From positions 57,034 through 121,033 of the forward strand of contig NZ_QXQQ01000002.1 in assembly GCF_003660285.1 (NCBI RefSeq): DNA of 64,000 bases. Reading direction: 5' to 3'. The translations under genes were made by a program, and so were the position numbers. This document shows, piece by piece, positions 10,356 to 18,863 of the stretch (positions are counted from its first letter, which is position 1; every line of letters starts with the position of its first letter). The stretch is from Helicobacter labacensis. Its GTDB lineage: Bacteria > Campylobacterota > Campylobacteria > Campylobacterales > Helicobacteraceae. The notes under the pieces are model-generated. The model was not told the origin of the DNA, ran no database searches, and worked only from the letters and a program-made list of their open reading frames with translations.

Positions 10356-11333
10356 ATGCCCATTGATTTAGCAGAAGTAACCGGGGCAAAAGCAGCCATG
10401 GAGAAAAAGAAACACGAGCCCAAGATCGCCAATGGCTTGGACAAGGACGCGTTCATGAAGTTGTTTTTAGAACAGCTTAAAAACCAAGACCCCACCGCCC
10501 CTATGGAAACCGACAAGATCATCACCCAGACCGCGCAACTCACCCAAGTGGAGATGCAAGAGGAAAACAAGAAGACCATGAAGGAAGTGGCCGATGCGAT
10601 GCAATCGAGCAAGGACACTAACCAATCTCTTAGAGATTTTCAAGGCAAACTCAAAGAAACCCTAGATCACCTAGATAAGGGCGTGGACAATAGCCTCAAG
10701 TCCAACGCGTTGATGACCCAAGCTTCGGGTTTGAATAGCGTGAGCATGATTGGCAAGATCGCCGAAACCGATGTCAAGGGGATCAATGTGGGGAAAGGCA
10801 AGGTGAGTTTCGCGCTTTACTTCGATCAACCCATTGAAGCTTCAGAGGGCAACCCGGGGGTGCAAATCTTTGATGCAGAAAAAAAGCTGGTGCGCACTTT
10901 GCCCTTGAGCGGGAAAAATGGGCAACAAGGTTATATAGAATTTGAGTGGGATGGTTTGAATCAGGAGGGCAAGCGCGTGCCCCCGGGCACTTATGAGATC
11001 ACAGCCGAATACAATCTAGACCCCAGTAGCAATAAATACCTCCACACGCGCATAGGCAGGGGGGAGGTGCAAAGCGTGGTGTTTAACAAGGGCAAGCCGA
11101 TGTTGCGCATGGGAGAGATGGTTTTGCCCATGGATAGCGCGCTAGAGTTTTACGACAAGTCCAGCTCGCGCCACCAACAAGAGCAACACGAACACCTAGC
11201 CCACCTAGTGCAGGCTAAAGCCCCCACAGCCCCCAAAGAGGTGGCAAGCACTAAATCCCAGCCCACGCCCCCCCAAAATACCCACCCTAGCGCGCACTCG
11301 ACACCCCCCCCTAAATCCTCCCACCCCATCTAG
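10356..11333 (+). CDS. flgD: Flagellar hook capping / scaffold protein FlgD
   Basis: Hook-assembly scaffold exported through the flagellar apparatus, which caps the growing hook. It has 325 residues. The N-terminal FlgD signature is present (DKDAFMKLFLEQLKNQDP, about 28-45, and QTAQLTQVEMQEE). The middle forms the tudor/FnIII-like cap (GYIEFEWDGLNQEGKRVPPG, about 190-208). The tail after residue 275 is low-complexity Pro/Thr/Ser/His. ATG 10356 follows GGGAGAAGGGC. It lies 31 bases after fliK in the same orientation, matching HP0906-HP0907. flgE, the next gene in H. pylori, is absent here. Confidence 0.95.
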   Translation: MPIDLAEVTGAKAAMEKKKHEPKIANGLDKDAFMKLFLEQLKNQDPTAPMETDKIITQTAQLTQVEMQEENKKTMKEVADAMQSSKDTNQSLRDFQGKLKETLDHLDKGVDNSLKSNALMTQASGLNSVSMIGKIAETDVKGINVGKGKVSFALYFDQPIEASEGNPGVQIFDAEKKLVRTLPLSGKNGQQGYIEFEWDGLNQEGKRVPPGTYEITAEYNLDPSSNKYLHTRIGRGEVQSVVFNKGKPMLRMGEMVLPMDSALEFYDKSSSRHQQEQHEHLAHLVQAKAPTAPKEVASTKSQPTPPQNTHPSAHSTPPPKSSHPI

Positions 11334-11362
11334 CCTCCCACACAAGCTACGATTTAGCTGGC

Positions 11363-12178
11363 TTGCAAACTAGACTAGAACAACTCATCGCCCAAGTGGC
11401 GCAAGCGCAACAAGGCTTGCTAAACACCCTCTTAAACACCTCGTTAACCCAAAAAATAGACGGGCTGTTTGCGGAAGTATCCAAGGAGAGTTTGAACCCA
11501 CAAAATCGTCAAGCCAAGGGCAGGGCGATCCAAGACTTAGGCACTCTCTTAGCTTACCTGCACGCCACACAAACCAAGCTCAAAGCCTACGCCAAAGACC
11601 ACCCAAGTTTGTTAGCGCTCACGCCCTCTAGCATTGCGGCTATGCAAAGTGGGCACACCAGTGGGAATTTGTATGGGGTGAACGCACAACTGGGTTATAA
11701 ACACTTCTTTGGCAAGAAAAAACGCTTTGGCTTGCGCTACTATGGAAGCTTTAGCTACCAATATGGCACACTCACAAATGCGTACAACACAGCTTTAAGC
11801 AATATGGTTTATGGGGCTGGGATGGATGCGCTTTATAACTTTTATGAAAACGCGAAGGGGCACTACACCACAGGGGTGTTTGTGGGCTTCATGTTGGCAG
11901 GTAGCACATGGTTGCTTAAAGATGCCAAAGCCTACCAAGCCCTAGCTAACTTTATGAGAGTTCAGGGCTACCATGTGAGCCAACACACAACCTACTTCCA
12001 AATCCCTTTGAATATAGGTTTTCGTAGCAATGTCAGCAAGCACAATGGGTTTGAAGTGGGGCTACGCATCCCTTTGAGCCTGAATAGCTACCTCAATGGC
12101 ACGAGAGGGGCACAAAGCCTCAATATCAGCTATAAGCGCAATGTTTCTGTCTTTGTGAATTATGTTTACAACTTTTAG
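11363..12178 (+). CDS. Hop/Hor-type outer-membrane protein lacking its signal peptide
   Basis: A 271-residue protein whose C-terminal two thirds look like a Helicobacter outer-membrane beta-barrel: alternating aromatic strands such as GVNAQLGYKHFF and LRYYGSFSYQYG, ending in FVNYVYNF with the terminal Phe used for outer-membrane insertion. No signal peptide precedes it. The frame is open upstream into the end of flgD but offers no start other than TTG 11363, and no ribosome site is evident. The gene is therefore probably truncated at its 5' end and silent. It occupies the place of flgE in the H. pylori order. Family call is good; a functional product is doubtful. Confidence 0.6.
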   Translation: MQTRLEQLIAQVAQAQQGLLNTLLNTSLTQKIDGLFAEVSKESLNPQNRQAKGRAIQDLGTLLAYLHATQTKLKAYAKDHPSLLALTPSSIAAMQSGHTSGNLYGVNAQLGYKHFFGKKKRFGLRYYGSFSYQYGTLTNAYNTALSNMVYGAGMDALYNFYENAKGHYTTGVFVGFMLAGSTWLLKDAKAYQALANFMRVQGYHVSQHTTYFQIPLNIGFRSNVSKHNGFEVGLRIPLSLNSYLNGTRGAQSLNISYKRNVSVFVNYVYNF

Positions 12179-12551
12179 GCAGGTGGGATAAGCTAAGGGC
12201 AAGGGGTGGTGTTATCCTCCTGAGTGGGTCTTTGTGGCTCTCTTTGGCATTTTAGCGGGCGCGTTGGTTTTGTCTTATACTCACTCTTGAGGCTTGCTGG
12301 TAAACTTGCCCTAAATCTTTTATTTTCTTCCGACATCTTTCTTGGGCTTACAAGATGTGTTACAAGGACTCTGCAATGAGCTTATGTGGGGGCTTTTAAA
12401 ATCACGATTGCTAGAGTGTTACTTTTTTAAGCTCATGAATCTATTCATTGGCATAGGTTCTCTCAAAATTTTTGTCTAGCGCGCGCCTAAAAAAGGCATG
12501 AAAGTGAAAACGGTGAGAACCTAAACTCAGATACATGAAGTTAGCAGGAGT
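12179..12551. other. Gene-poor spacer
   Basis: About 370 bases between the OMP fragment and the convergent zinc-ribbon gene. I see only short open stretches with no family signature and no clear promoter, RNA or repeat. It may hold decayed sequence, but nothing is recognisable. Confidence 0.5.
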
Positions 12552-13399
12552 CTAGCCCAAATTATTAAGATTGGTGAGTAGGTTGTATAAAAACCAGCTA
12601 TCCCCATTGTAAAAGACTTGGGGTTTAGCGCTTGCGCCATCTTTATGCACGCTAATGCCATCCTCATAGGGCGCAATGGAGATGAGTTTAGCAAGTGGGA
12701 GGCGCACACTCTTAGCCTTGCCAGCAAAATACAAATGCTTGGTGGTGATAGCCAACACCCCCGTGTCAATGTATTGTAATTGATCCTCTTGGATTCTGCG
12801 CCCCTTAAAAGCCCCCACGCGGTAATACACCCCCTTCATAATGCGCACGCTCACCCCCTGCGAACCTCCCACATAGCGGCTTGTCGTTTTGGTTTCATAA
12901 TACGCCACGCCCTGTTCTACCCAAAGGAGTTTTTCGCCCTTTTGGAACACAAAGGGCAGGGGGTCGCCCATCAAGTTAAGGCATTGGGGTAGTACCCCCT
13001 CCATCACTTGGCGCAAGATATGGGCTTGCGTGAGTCGTCTATAGTATCCCCACTTGTCTAATATCTCTTGTGAGAGTTGAAAAAAGGCAATGAGAGCCCT
13101 AATCCTTTTCCTCATCCACACTTAAAAGACCATCTTCTAAGGCTTTCTCAATGGCGTGCCCCACCCCTTTAGCGATCAAATCTCTTTGCAGGGACGAGTC
13201 AATAAACGCGCTTGTGGCGTGTTGGCTTAAAGAGTTGCTTAAAGTTTCTAACTCTTGGGGGGCGATTATGCTGTTGGTAGGCTTCTTGGATGGCTAGTTG
13301 GATCTGCTCTTGTGCCTGTGTGTGTTTTTGCAAACACTCTTTATGTTGCTTGCGCAAAAACCCTGCTGGGCGGTTACAAAATTTACAAAGCCCCATCAA
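12552..13399 (-). CDS. Hypothetical zinc-ribbon plus PH-like protein, two frame breaks
   Basis: Three minus-strand frames join into one protein of about 281 residues. The N-terminus (ATG near 13399) has a CKFCNRPAG...HKEC cluster, likely a zinc ribbon, then a helical stretch. The middle reads LETLSNSLSQHA and HAIEKALEDGLLSVDEE. The C-terminal 150 residues include YIDTGVLAITTKHLYFAG, typical of bacterial PH-like domains. Breaks fall at G6 (13257-13262 on the plus strand, one base extra) and at an A4 run near 13108 (one base extra). Each repair restores a clean reading, so the parts belong together. No function is known to me. It lies downstream of hemE on the same strand. Confidence 0.6.
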
Positions 13400-14428
13400 T
13401 CACCCCTTAAACTGGGTTTTTTGGCGCACTAAGCGCACTAATTCTAAAGCGTGCGCGCGGGGCAAATCTGCAATCATGCCATGCCCCAAATTAAAGATAA
13501 AACCCAACTCCCCCATCACTTTTAAAATGCGCTCCACCCCCTCAGCCATTGCTACTTGGCTATACAGTCTTGCGGGTTCTAAATTGCCTTGCAAAACATA
13601 GCGATCGCCTAAAATCTCTTTAGCCATAGCTAAGGGCGTGCCCCAATCACAGCCAAAGACCTCAAAATCCCCGTTCAAATGCGCTAAATACGCCCCCACG
13701 CCCTTAGGAAAGACAATCAGGGGGATATTAGGGTGCTTGGCTTTGAGCGCGCGGGTGATTTTTTGAATGTAATTCCAGCCAAAAGTTAAATACGCCTCTA
13801 ATTCTAGCGCGCCTGCCCAAGAATCAAAGATCATCAAGGCATCCGCTCCCGCCTCTGCTTGTTTGGACAAATAGGCGATGAGTTCTGTAGTGAGCTTATC
13901 TAGCAAGGCGTGTAACACTTCAGGCTGGCTATAGAGTAACTTTTTAGAGTGCTGGTAAGTCTTGCTCCCCTGCCCCTCGATCATATAAGTGGCTAAAGTC
14001 CAAGGCGCGCCACTAAAGCCAATGAGTGCCTTAGATTTGTCTAATTGTGCGCGCACGCTAGAGACAATCTCATAGACATAGTCTAATTGTTGGTGAGCTT
14101 GTGGTTTTAGGGCTTGGATGTCCTCTAAACTGGTGATGGTGTGGGTGAATTTAGGACCCACATTAGGGAGAAACTCTAGGGGTAGCCCCATAGCATAAGG
14201 CAAGAGCAAAATATCGCTAAAGAGAATAGCCGCATCCACATCTAAGATTTCTATGGGTTGGAGGGTTACCTCGCTAGCAAGCTTTACATTAGCGCAGAGA
14301 TCTAAGAAGTTTTTAGCTTTTTGGCGCACCTCTTGGTATTCGCGTAAATAACGCCCCGCTTGGCGCATCATCCAAATGGGGGTATAGGGGGTTGCTCGCC
14401 TAAAACACGCGTCAATAAAGATCATCAC
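13400..14428 (-). CDS. hemE: Uroporphyrinogen decarboxylase
   Basis: Removes the four acetate carboxyls of uroporphyrinogen III to give coproporphyrinogen III in haem synthesis, in the cytosol. It has 342 residues, the expected length. The substrate-binding signature WMMRQAGRYLREYQ lies at about 19-32, with a conserved Asp in FSDILLLPYAMG and the GFSGAPWTLATYMIEG motif near 150. The start ATG 14428 overlaps the end of magIII by 17 bases, so the two are probably coupled. The order hemE next to the MagIII gene matches HP0604 and HP0602 of H. pylori. Confidence 0.96.
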   Translation of the reverse strand: MMIFIDACFRRATPYTPIWMMRQAGRYLREYQEVRQKAKNFLDLCANVKLASEVTLQPIEILDVDAAILFSDILLLPYAMGLPLEFLPNVGPKFTHTITSLEDIQALKPQAHQQLDYVYEIVSSVRAQLDKSKALIGFSGAPWTLATYMIEGQGSKTYQHSKKLLYSQPEVLHALLDKLTTELIAYLSKQAEAGADALMIFDSWAGALELEAYLTFGWNYIQKITRALKAKHPNIPLIVFPKGVGAYLAHLNGDFEVFGCDWGTPLAMAKEILGDRYVLQGNLEPARLYSQVAMAEGVERILKVMGELGFIFNLGHGMIADLPRAHALELVRLVRQKTQFKG

Positions 14429-15077
14429 AATCCTTTAAAAGGGGTTTAAGCGCAATTTTAGCGCGCATGCACTCCACAATCTTGCCATGCAAACGCGCGT
14501 AAATGCTGGCTAAAGGCAGTTGGTGGTCATAGAGGGCTAGAGTGTTTTCTAAATTTTCTTGCAAGCCTTGCATGAAAAACTCTTGCATGGCGTGGTAATC
14601 CTCTAATTCTAGTCCTAAAGAGGCTAAGAGCTGGTAGGTGTATGCATCCACCACCAGCACGGGGCGCAAACAGGCGTAATTTAAAATGCTATCAGCACTC
14701 TCAAAACCGATTCCCTTTTGGGTCAAAAGCCAATCTCGGCTCACTTGGGCTTGAAAGTTGGCAAAGTCTTTAAAGTCTTGCAGGATATGGCAACTCAAGG
14801 CGATCAAATAGCGCGCTTTTTGGCGGTAAAATCCGCTAGGGGCAATGAAGGGGGCTAACTCTTGAGGGGAGATTTGGGCGAGATTTTCTAGGCTTAAAAG
14901 TTGGGATTTTTTAAGATTTTCTAAGCTTAAGCGCGCCCTCTCCCAGCGCGTGCGCTGGGTTAAGATCGCCCCCACCACCACCTCAAAACTCCCGGCATGG
15001 GGCCACCACAGGGGCGGGGCGTTTTTAAGTAAATTGAGAGCTTTGAGCGCGCGTAAAATCCCTAAACTAGAGATCAT
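14412..15077 (-). CDS. magIII: 3-methyladenine DNA glycosylase MagIII
   Basis: Base-excision repair glycosylase of the endonuclease III superfamily that removes alkylated 3-methyladenine. It has 221 residues. The helix-hairpin-helix is LLTQKGIGFESADSILNYA (about 118-136) with the catalytic Asp in VVDAYTYQLLAS just after. The four-cysteine iron-sulfur loop of endonuclease III is absent, as in H. pylori MagIII (HP0602), which it resembles along its length (for example APPLWWPHAGSFE and FYRQKARYLI). It follows csd4 immediately and overlaps hemE. Confidence 0.9.
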   Translation of the reverse strand: MISSLGILRALKALNLLKNAPPLWWPHAGSFEVVVGAILTQRTRWERARLSLENLKKSQLLSLENLAQISPQELAPFIAPSGFYRQKARYLIALSCHILQDFKDFANFQAQVSRDWLLTQKGIGFESADSILNYACLRPVLVVDAYTYQLLASLGLELEDYHAMQEFFMQGLQENLENTLALYDHQLPLASIYARLHGKIVECMRAKIALKPLLKDCDDLY

Positions 15078-16388
15078 CTACACAAAGCGCACCAAGATCA
15101 TGCCACAAAAGGCGTTGCCTTTATAGACTTCTACGCGATAAATGCGCCCCTTTCTATCTACTGAAAAACGCGCTAAGAGATTTTTATGGGCGATCTTCAC
15201 CCCCACTTCATTGGGTTTATTCCCCTCATTTTTAAGAGAAAACCCAATGACATTGACCCGGTAGCCCTTTTTAGGTAGCACCTTAAAACTCCCCTTGACA
15301 TTGACAATGCTGGCTAGAGCGATCGTTTTAACCTCATTGTCAATCTCCATATTGATGTCTTTAAGGCTGTGATCAAAGGGCATGTATTCGGGCATAAATC
15401 GTGTCATGAGCTTGTTGCCGTATTTGAGCCAAATTTGGTTTTTACGGGGCAAAAGACCTAAAATATAGCTTTGTGAATCTAGGGGGATTTGACTCACAGG
15501 CGCGTTTTTGGGGAAGGGAAAAAAATGTAAGTGATCGCGCAAGCCATAGAGGGGAAGAGTGGTGTTGTGATTCAAAGTTACTTGGAGTTTTTGATCGTTG
15601 ATGAGGCGATAAATCGCCAAAGGAGTGAGCGCGAAATCTTTGCTGTAGCGAATCCCTAACTCCTCTAGGACACCCTCTATAGCCAATAGGTGGTAGTAGA
15701 CGCGTTGGGCTAGAGTGAGTTCCTTGCTCGCCTCATTGGCAAAGGCGGGTTTGTCATGCTTGATCGCAAAGTAAGTCAAAGCCTTTTCCATTTCTTTGTC
15801 TCCCCTTGCCGTGTGGGTGTTGTGGATATGGTAGCGGTGTAGGGGTTTGAGGAGGTGGGCGTTGATGTGCTCTGTTGTCTTGGCTGAAATATGTTTGAGA
15901 TCGCCAAAGGTGGTGTGGGCTAAGTTGTTTTGATCGATGATGAAGGAATTGCCCCAGCGCCTAGGGTTGAGTAATGCACTTTCATAATGGGGGCGATAAA
16001 AGCCACTCCCATCATGTAAATGCAACACCACATTCACATCGGGGGCAGTGATGGTGTGCTTGATAGATTGGATGAGGGGGTATTCGGGATCCTTGGGATT
16101 TAAATAGGCAAATTTACGATTCAAATCCCCATAAACTCCCCGGTGGTTCAACAGCATAGAATAGCGGTTCAACACGGGCACTACCCACACAGAGCCAGAT
16201 AAAATCTTGTAGTGGGTTAAAAAAATATTAGTGGTGTTAAATCCCCCGGGTTCATCGCCCTGAATCCCGCCCATGAGCAACAAAGTGGGACCTTTTTGAT
16301 CCCCCACTTTTTTAATGACATGCACGGATTTTTCCGCTTGCGCCAAACAAGGCAACACAAACGCCAGACACAATAATAGTACTCTCAT
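15078..16388 (-). CDS. csd4: Cell-shape D,L-carboxypeptidase Csd4
   Basis: Periplasmic M14-family peptidase that trims muropeptide tripeptides to dipeptides and so sets helical cell shape. It has 436 residues with a signal peptide (MRVLLLCLAFVLPCLAQA). The unusual zinc set Gln-Glu-His known for H. pylori Csd4 is visible: GIQGDEPGG gives Gln43 and Glu46, and HLHDGSGFY gives His125. The C-terminal half matches the two extra beta domains of the family. It stands divergent to the FliS co-chaperone-like gene, matching HP1075-HP1076. The gene appears intact. Confidence 0.93.
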   Translation of the reverse strand: MRVLLLCLAFVLPCLAQAEKSVHVIKKVGDQKGPTLLLMGGIQGDEPGGFNTTNIFLTHYKILSGSVWVVPVLNRYSMLLNHRGVYGDLNRKFAYLNPKDPEYPLIQSIKHTITAPDVNVVLHLHDGSGFYRPHYESALLNPRRWGNSFIIDQNNLAHTTFGDLKHISAKTTEHINAHLLKPLHRYHIHNTHTARGDKEMEKALTYFAIKHDKPAFANEASKELTLAQRVYYHLLAIEGVLEELGIRYSKDFALTPLAIYRLINDQKLQVTLNHNTTLPLYGLRDHLHFFPFPKNAPVSQIPLDSQSYILGLLPRKNQIWLKYGNKLMTRFMPEYMPFDHSLKDINMEIDNEVKTIALASIVNVKGSFKVLPKKGYRVNVIGFSLKNEGNKPNEVGVKIAHKNLLARFSVDRKGRIYRVEVYKGNAFCGMILVRFV

Positions 16389-16506
16389 TAACTCTCTCTT
16401 GGATGAAGGATAGCTGAAGTGCCATTATATCTAAAAAGCCCGCGGATTGATCCAAAAGGAGGGAATAAAAAATGCTTGGTTTTTCTATCTTGCTATAAGG
16501 ATGGAC

Positions 16507-17016
16507 ATGAGAGAGAATATGCTAGAAATCTTTAAAAAGCACTTGGGGGCGATTGATCCCGCGGATTTGGGAATCCTAGACACCCAGCAAAAAACTAGCA
16601 AAATCAAGCATTTCAACCACGAGATCAAGGGTTTGAATGAGAGTATTGGGGTGTTACAGACCTTGCAGATTGCCTGCCAAAACTTGCTTAAACTAGAGGC
16701 GGATGCGCGCACTTCTATGCAGGAAGTGATCGCCAAGGCGCGTTTTCAAGATAAGGAACTCTTTGGTGTGGGCTTGCAAATTAGTTTAGATTCCCAAGAG
16801 TCTTTGCACCTAGAGATCCAAAACCCCCTAGAGGTGCTAGCTTCCAAGGGGCTAGAGGGTATGCGCGCGTGTTTGCAAGAGGGCTTGGAAGACATTAAAG
16901 ACGCGTTGGCACGCATCCAAGAGAGTGTGAGCCAAAAACAGGTCTTCAAAAAACCCCCCACTCTCAACACCCCCCACTTTGACAAAAGCGCGCTACTCTG
17001 CGTTAAAACTTCTTAA
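16507..17016 (+). CDS. FliS co-chaperone-like protein (HP1076 type)
   Basis: An acidic, largely helical protein of about 169 residues, close in length to H. pylori HP1076, which binds the flagellin chaperone FliS. Visible segments are MLEIFKKHLGAIDPADL and NESIGVLQTLQIACQNLL. The position divergent from csd4 is the main support for the identification. The frame is open upstream to 16447, but AAGGA at 16497-16501 places the start at ATG 16507 rather than at the TTG upstream; ATG 16501 sits too close to that site. Role in flagellar export is by homology only. Confidence 0.7.
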   Translation: MRENMLEIFKKHLGAIDPADLGILDTQQKTSKIKHFNHEIKGLNESIGVLQTLQIACQNLLKLEADARTSMQEVIAKARFQDKELFGVGLQISLDSQESLHLEIQNPLEVLASKGLEGMRACLQEGLEDIKDALARIQESVSQKQVFKKPPTLNTPHFDKSALLCVKTS

Positions 17017-17020
17017 ACCT

Positions 17021-17051
17021 CTTGGGCGCGCCTAGCGCGCCAGCACCCAAG
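17021..17051. terminator. Bidirectional GC-rich hairpin
   Basis: Nested inverted repeat: outer CTTGGG/CCCAAG and inner GGCGCGC/GCGCGCC with a short loop. It sits between convergent genes, where a shared terminator is expected. There is no T-run, so it is not a textbook intrinsic terminator. Confidence 0.5.
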
Positions 17052-17091
17052 AACCCGGCAAGGGCGGACTCTTAGCACCAAGCATGGGGCA

Positions 17092-18783
17092 TCAATCTAG
17101 TTTCAGGCTATAGGCTTTAGGGGAGCTGTAAAGATGGCTGAAGTGATACCAGAAACTAGCTTCATAGGCGTTAGGGTTGCGCTTGATACGGCAGTGAAAA
17201 CCCCGTAACATCTCTTCAAAAGGGAGATGGTTTTCCACGATGCAGGCTAAAATTTCTTGGCGCACGCGCAGTTGCATCACACGATAACCCTGCTGGACAG
17301 AGATGAGTGCCTTCTCTTCTACAATCTTGAAACTTTGCGTAACAAAATTGGCCTCTACAATGGGTGCGACTACTTTGTCAAAATTGTCGTTAGTGGGGAT
17401 GAAACTCACAATTTGGTAGGCTTTATAGGCAGAGAGTTTGAGAAAACCCATGAGTTTATGGGGATCATAGCTGAAAGTCTTGGCGTAAAATTGCGTGTAT
17501 TTAGCGGGCAAGTCTTTTTTAAGGGTGTGGATTTCTTCTTGCCACTGCACCAAGTCGGCGGTTTTAAATTCTAAGGTGAGCGCGTCATTAGGGGGCAAAC
17601 ATTTGACCGGGTTTTCTCTGTGTGTGCGGCTGTAGAGATCGCAAATCTTACTGCACTCTGATATATCGTTATGGGTGTTGATGCGCTTGATGATGGCATC
17701 TCGACTACTCTCCTGTAAATAGGGAGTAGCAATGGGCATCACATAAGCGGGGTTGGTCAAATGGATAAGCTTTTCTAATTGCTGTTTTTGCCCCTCTAGG
17801 TGGGCATTATGCAGGGCTTTTTTCTCTTGCCCGCTGTAATTATCCACACAAAAGGGAAAACCCGAAGTTTCCCCAAAAAAGGCAGTGCACAGTAAGGTTA
17901 GCCCACTGGGTAGATTGAAGCGGTTGATGTAGTTAGCATAGGGGTTAATGAGCACATCATGCCCGCAAAGACACAAGTAAAGCCCACTATCCTCAGAGTC
18001 ATCACCGGCTTTAAAAACACTGAATTGGAAAAACGAGCTAAACTCGTAGATTTCTTGAAACTCCAAAGGAAAAATATTAGAAAAGCCTAAGTTTTTTAGC
18101 GCGCGCTCTACACTCTTGGAGGCAAAATTGCCCACAATAAAGGGCTTACTTCTGGGAGCAAACGCTAAAGTTTGGGGATGCAAACAGCTAGAGCGATTAG
18201 AGGAGATAAAAATAAAATCCGCATGCACCAAGCAATACAACGCCTCTTTACAGCTGGCTTTCTCTAAATAACCCGCCCCCAAAAAGGCAGGACCTAGCAG
18301 CCATGGATCGGTGATGAATTTGATCCCGCCTGCTTCAATATACAAACAGGCATGGTTAAGATAGCGGATTTTAAAATCCCCTTTAAAACTGGATTGGTAG
18401 GGGTTAGCTAAATCTGTAGAGGTTTCAATCTGAAGAGTGCGCCCCTCAATGCGGTATTTGAGGGGTTGTTTTTTGCGTCCATTGTCATAACTCAAACTAC
18501 TCAAGTGTAAATTCCACATGCAATGTGGGCAGGAAGCGATGCCTTTGTTATGCAAAAGCTTATCTCCCCTGTGATCGCAAATGGTGTCGATGATCCAATC
18601 GACTTCTGGCTTTTCACCCATTTTGACATGCTTTTTCATCTTAATGATAAATTCGCCCATGTCATTGATCCCCTCTAATAACCCCCGCACAGAGAGACTT
18701 TGGGTATTAGTGTTGGTTTCAAAAAGCCCCACACGGCGCAACTTGACGGGTGCGGGCGAACTAGAAGCGTTCTTGGGCGGCAA
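17092..18783 (-). CDS. CMAH-like Rieske / metallo-beta-lactamase-fold protein with altered ligands
   Basis: A 563-residue protein resembling CMP-N-acetylneuraminate hydroxylase: an N-terminal Rieske-like domain (about 55-130), then a beta-lactamase fold (about 135-380) and a C-terminal extension. The Rieske site reads C69-x-H71 ... C85-x-x-C88, where the last ligand is normally His, giving three Cys and one His. In the fold, LNHACLYIEAGGIKFITDPW matches the family, but the HxHxDH metal motif is replaced by ISSNRSSCLHP (residues 193-203), so all four usual ligands are missing. The TTG start is preceded by GGAGG at 18790-18794. The true activity is unknown; a binding or redox role is possible. 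Confidence 0.6.
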   Translation of the reverse strand: MPPKNASSSPAPVKLRRVGLFETNTNTQSLSVRGLLEGINDMGEFIIKMKKHVKMGEKPEVDWIIDTICDHRGDKLLHNKGIASCPHCMWNLHLSSLSYDNGRKKQPLKYRIEGRTLQIETSTDLANPYQSSFKGDFKIRYLNHACLYIEAGGIKFITDPWLLGPAFLGAGYLEKASCKEALYCLVHADFIFISSNRSSCLHPQTLAFAPRSKPFIVGNFASKSVERALKNLGFSNIFPLEFQEIYEFSSFFQFSVFKAGDDSEDSGLYLCLCGHDVLINPYANYINRFNLPSGLTLLCTAFFGETSGFPFCVDNYSGQEKKALHNAHLEGQKQQLEKLIHLTNPAYVMPIATPYLQESSRDAIIKRINTHNDISECSKICDLYSRTHRENPVKCLPPNDALTLEFKTADLVQWQEEIHTLKKDLPAKYTQFYAKTFSYDPHKLMGFLKLSAYKAYQIVSFIPTNDNFDKVVAPIVEANFVTQSFKIVEEKALISVQQGYRVMQLRVRQEILACIVENHLPFEEMLRGFHCRIKRNPNAYEASFWYHFSHLYSSPKAYSLKLD

Positions 18784-18863
18784 AGCGGGCCTCCATAGGC
18801 TAAAAATAAAGGCGCATTATACTAAAATCTTGCCAATAAATCCCCAACTCTTAAGGATCACCA

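Noticed and set aside
16470..16500. TTGG...TTGCT before the FliS co-chaperone-like gene as a sigma54 site
   Set aside because: GG and GC are 12 bases apart rather than 10, so it does not fit the sigma54 spacing.
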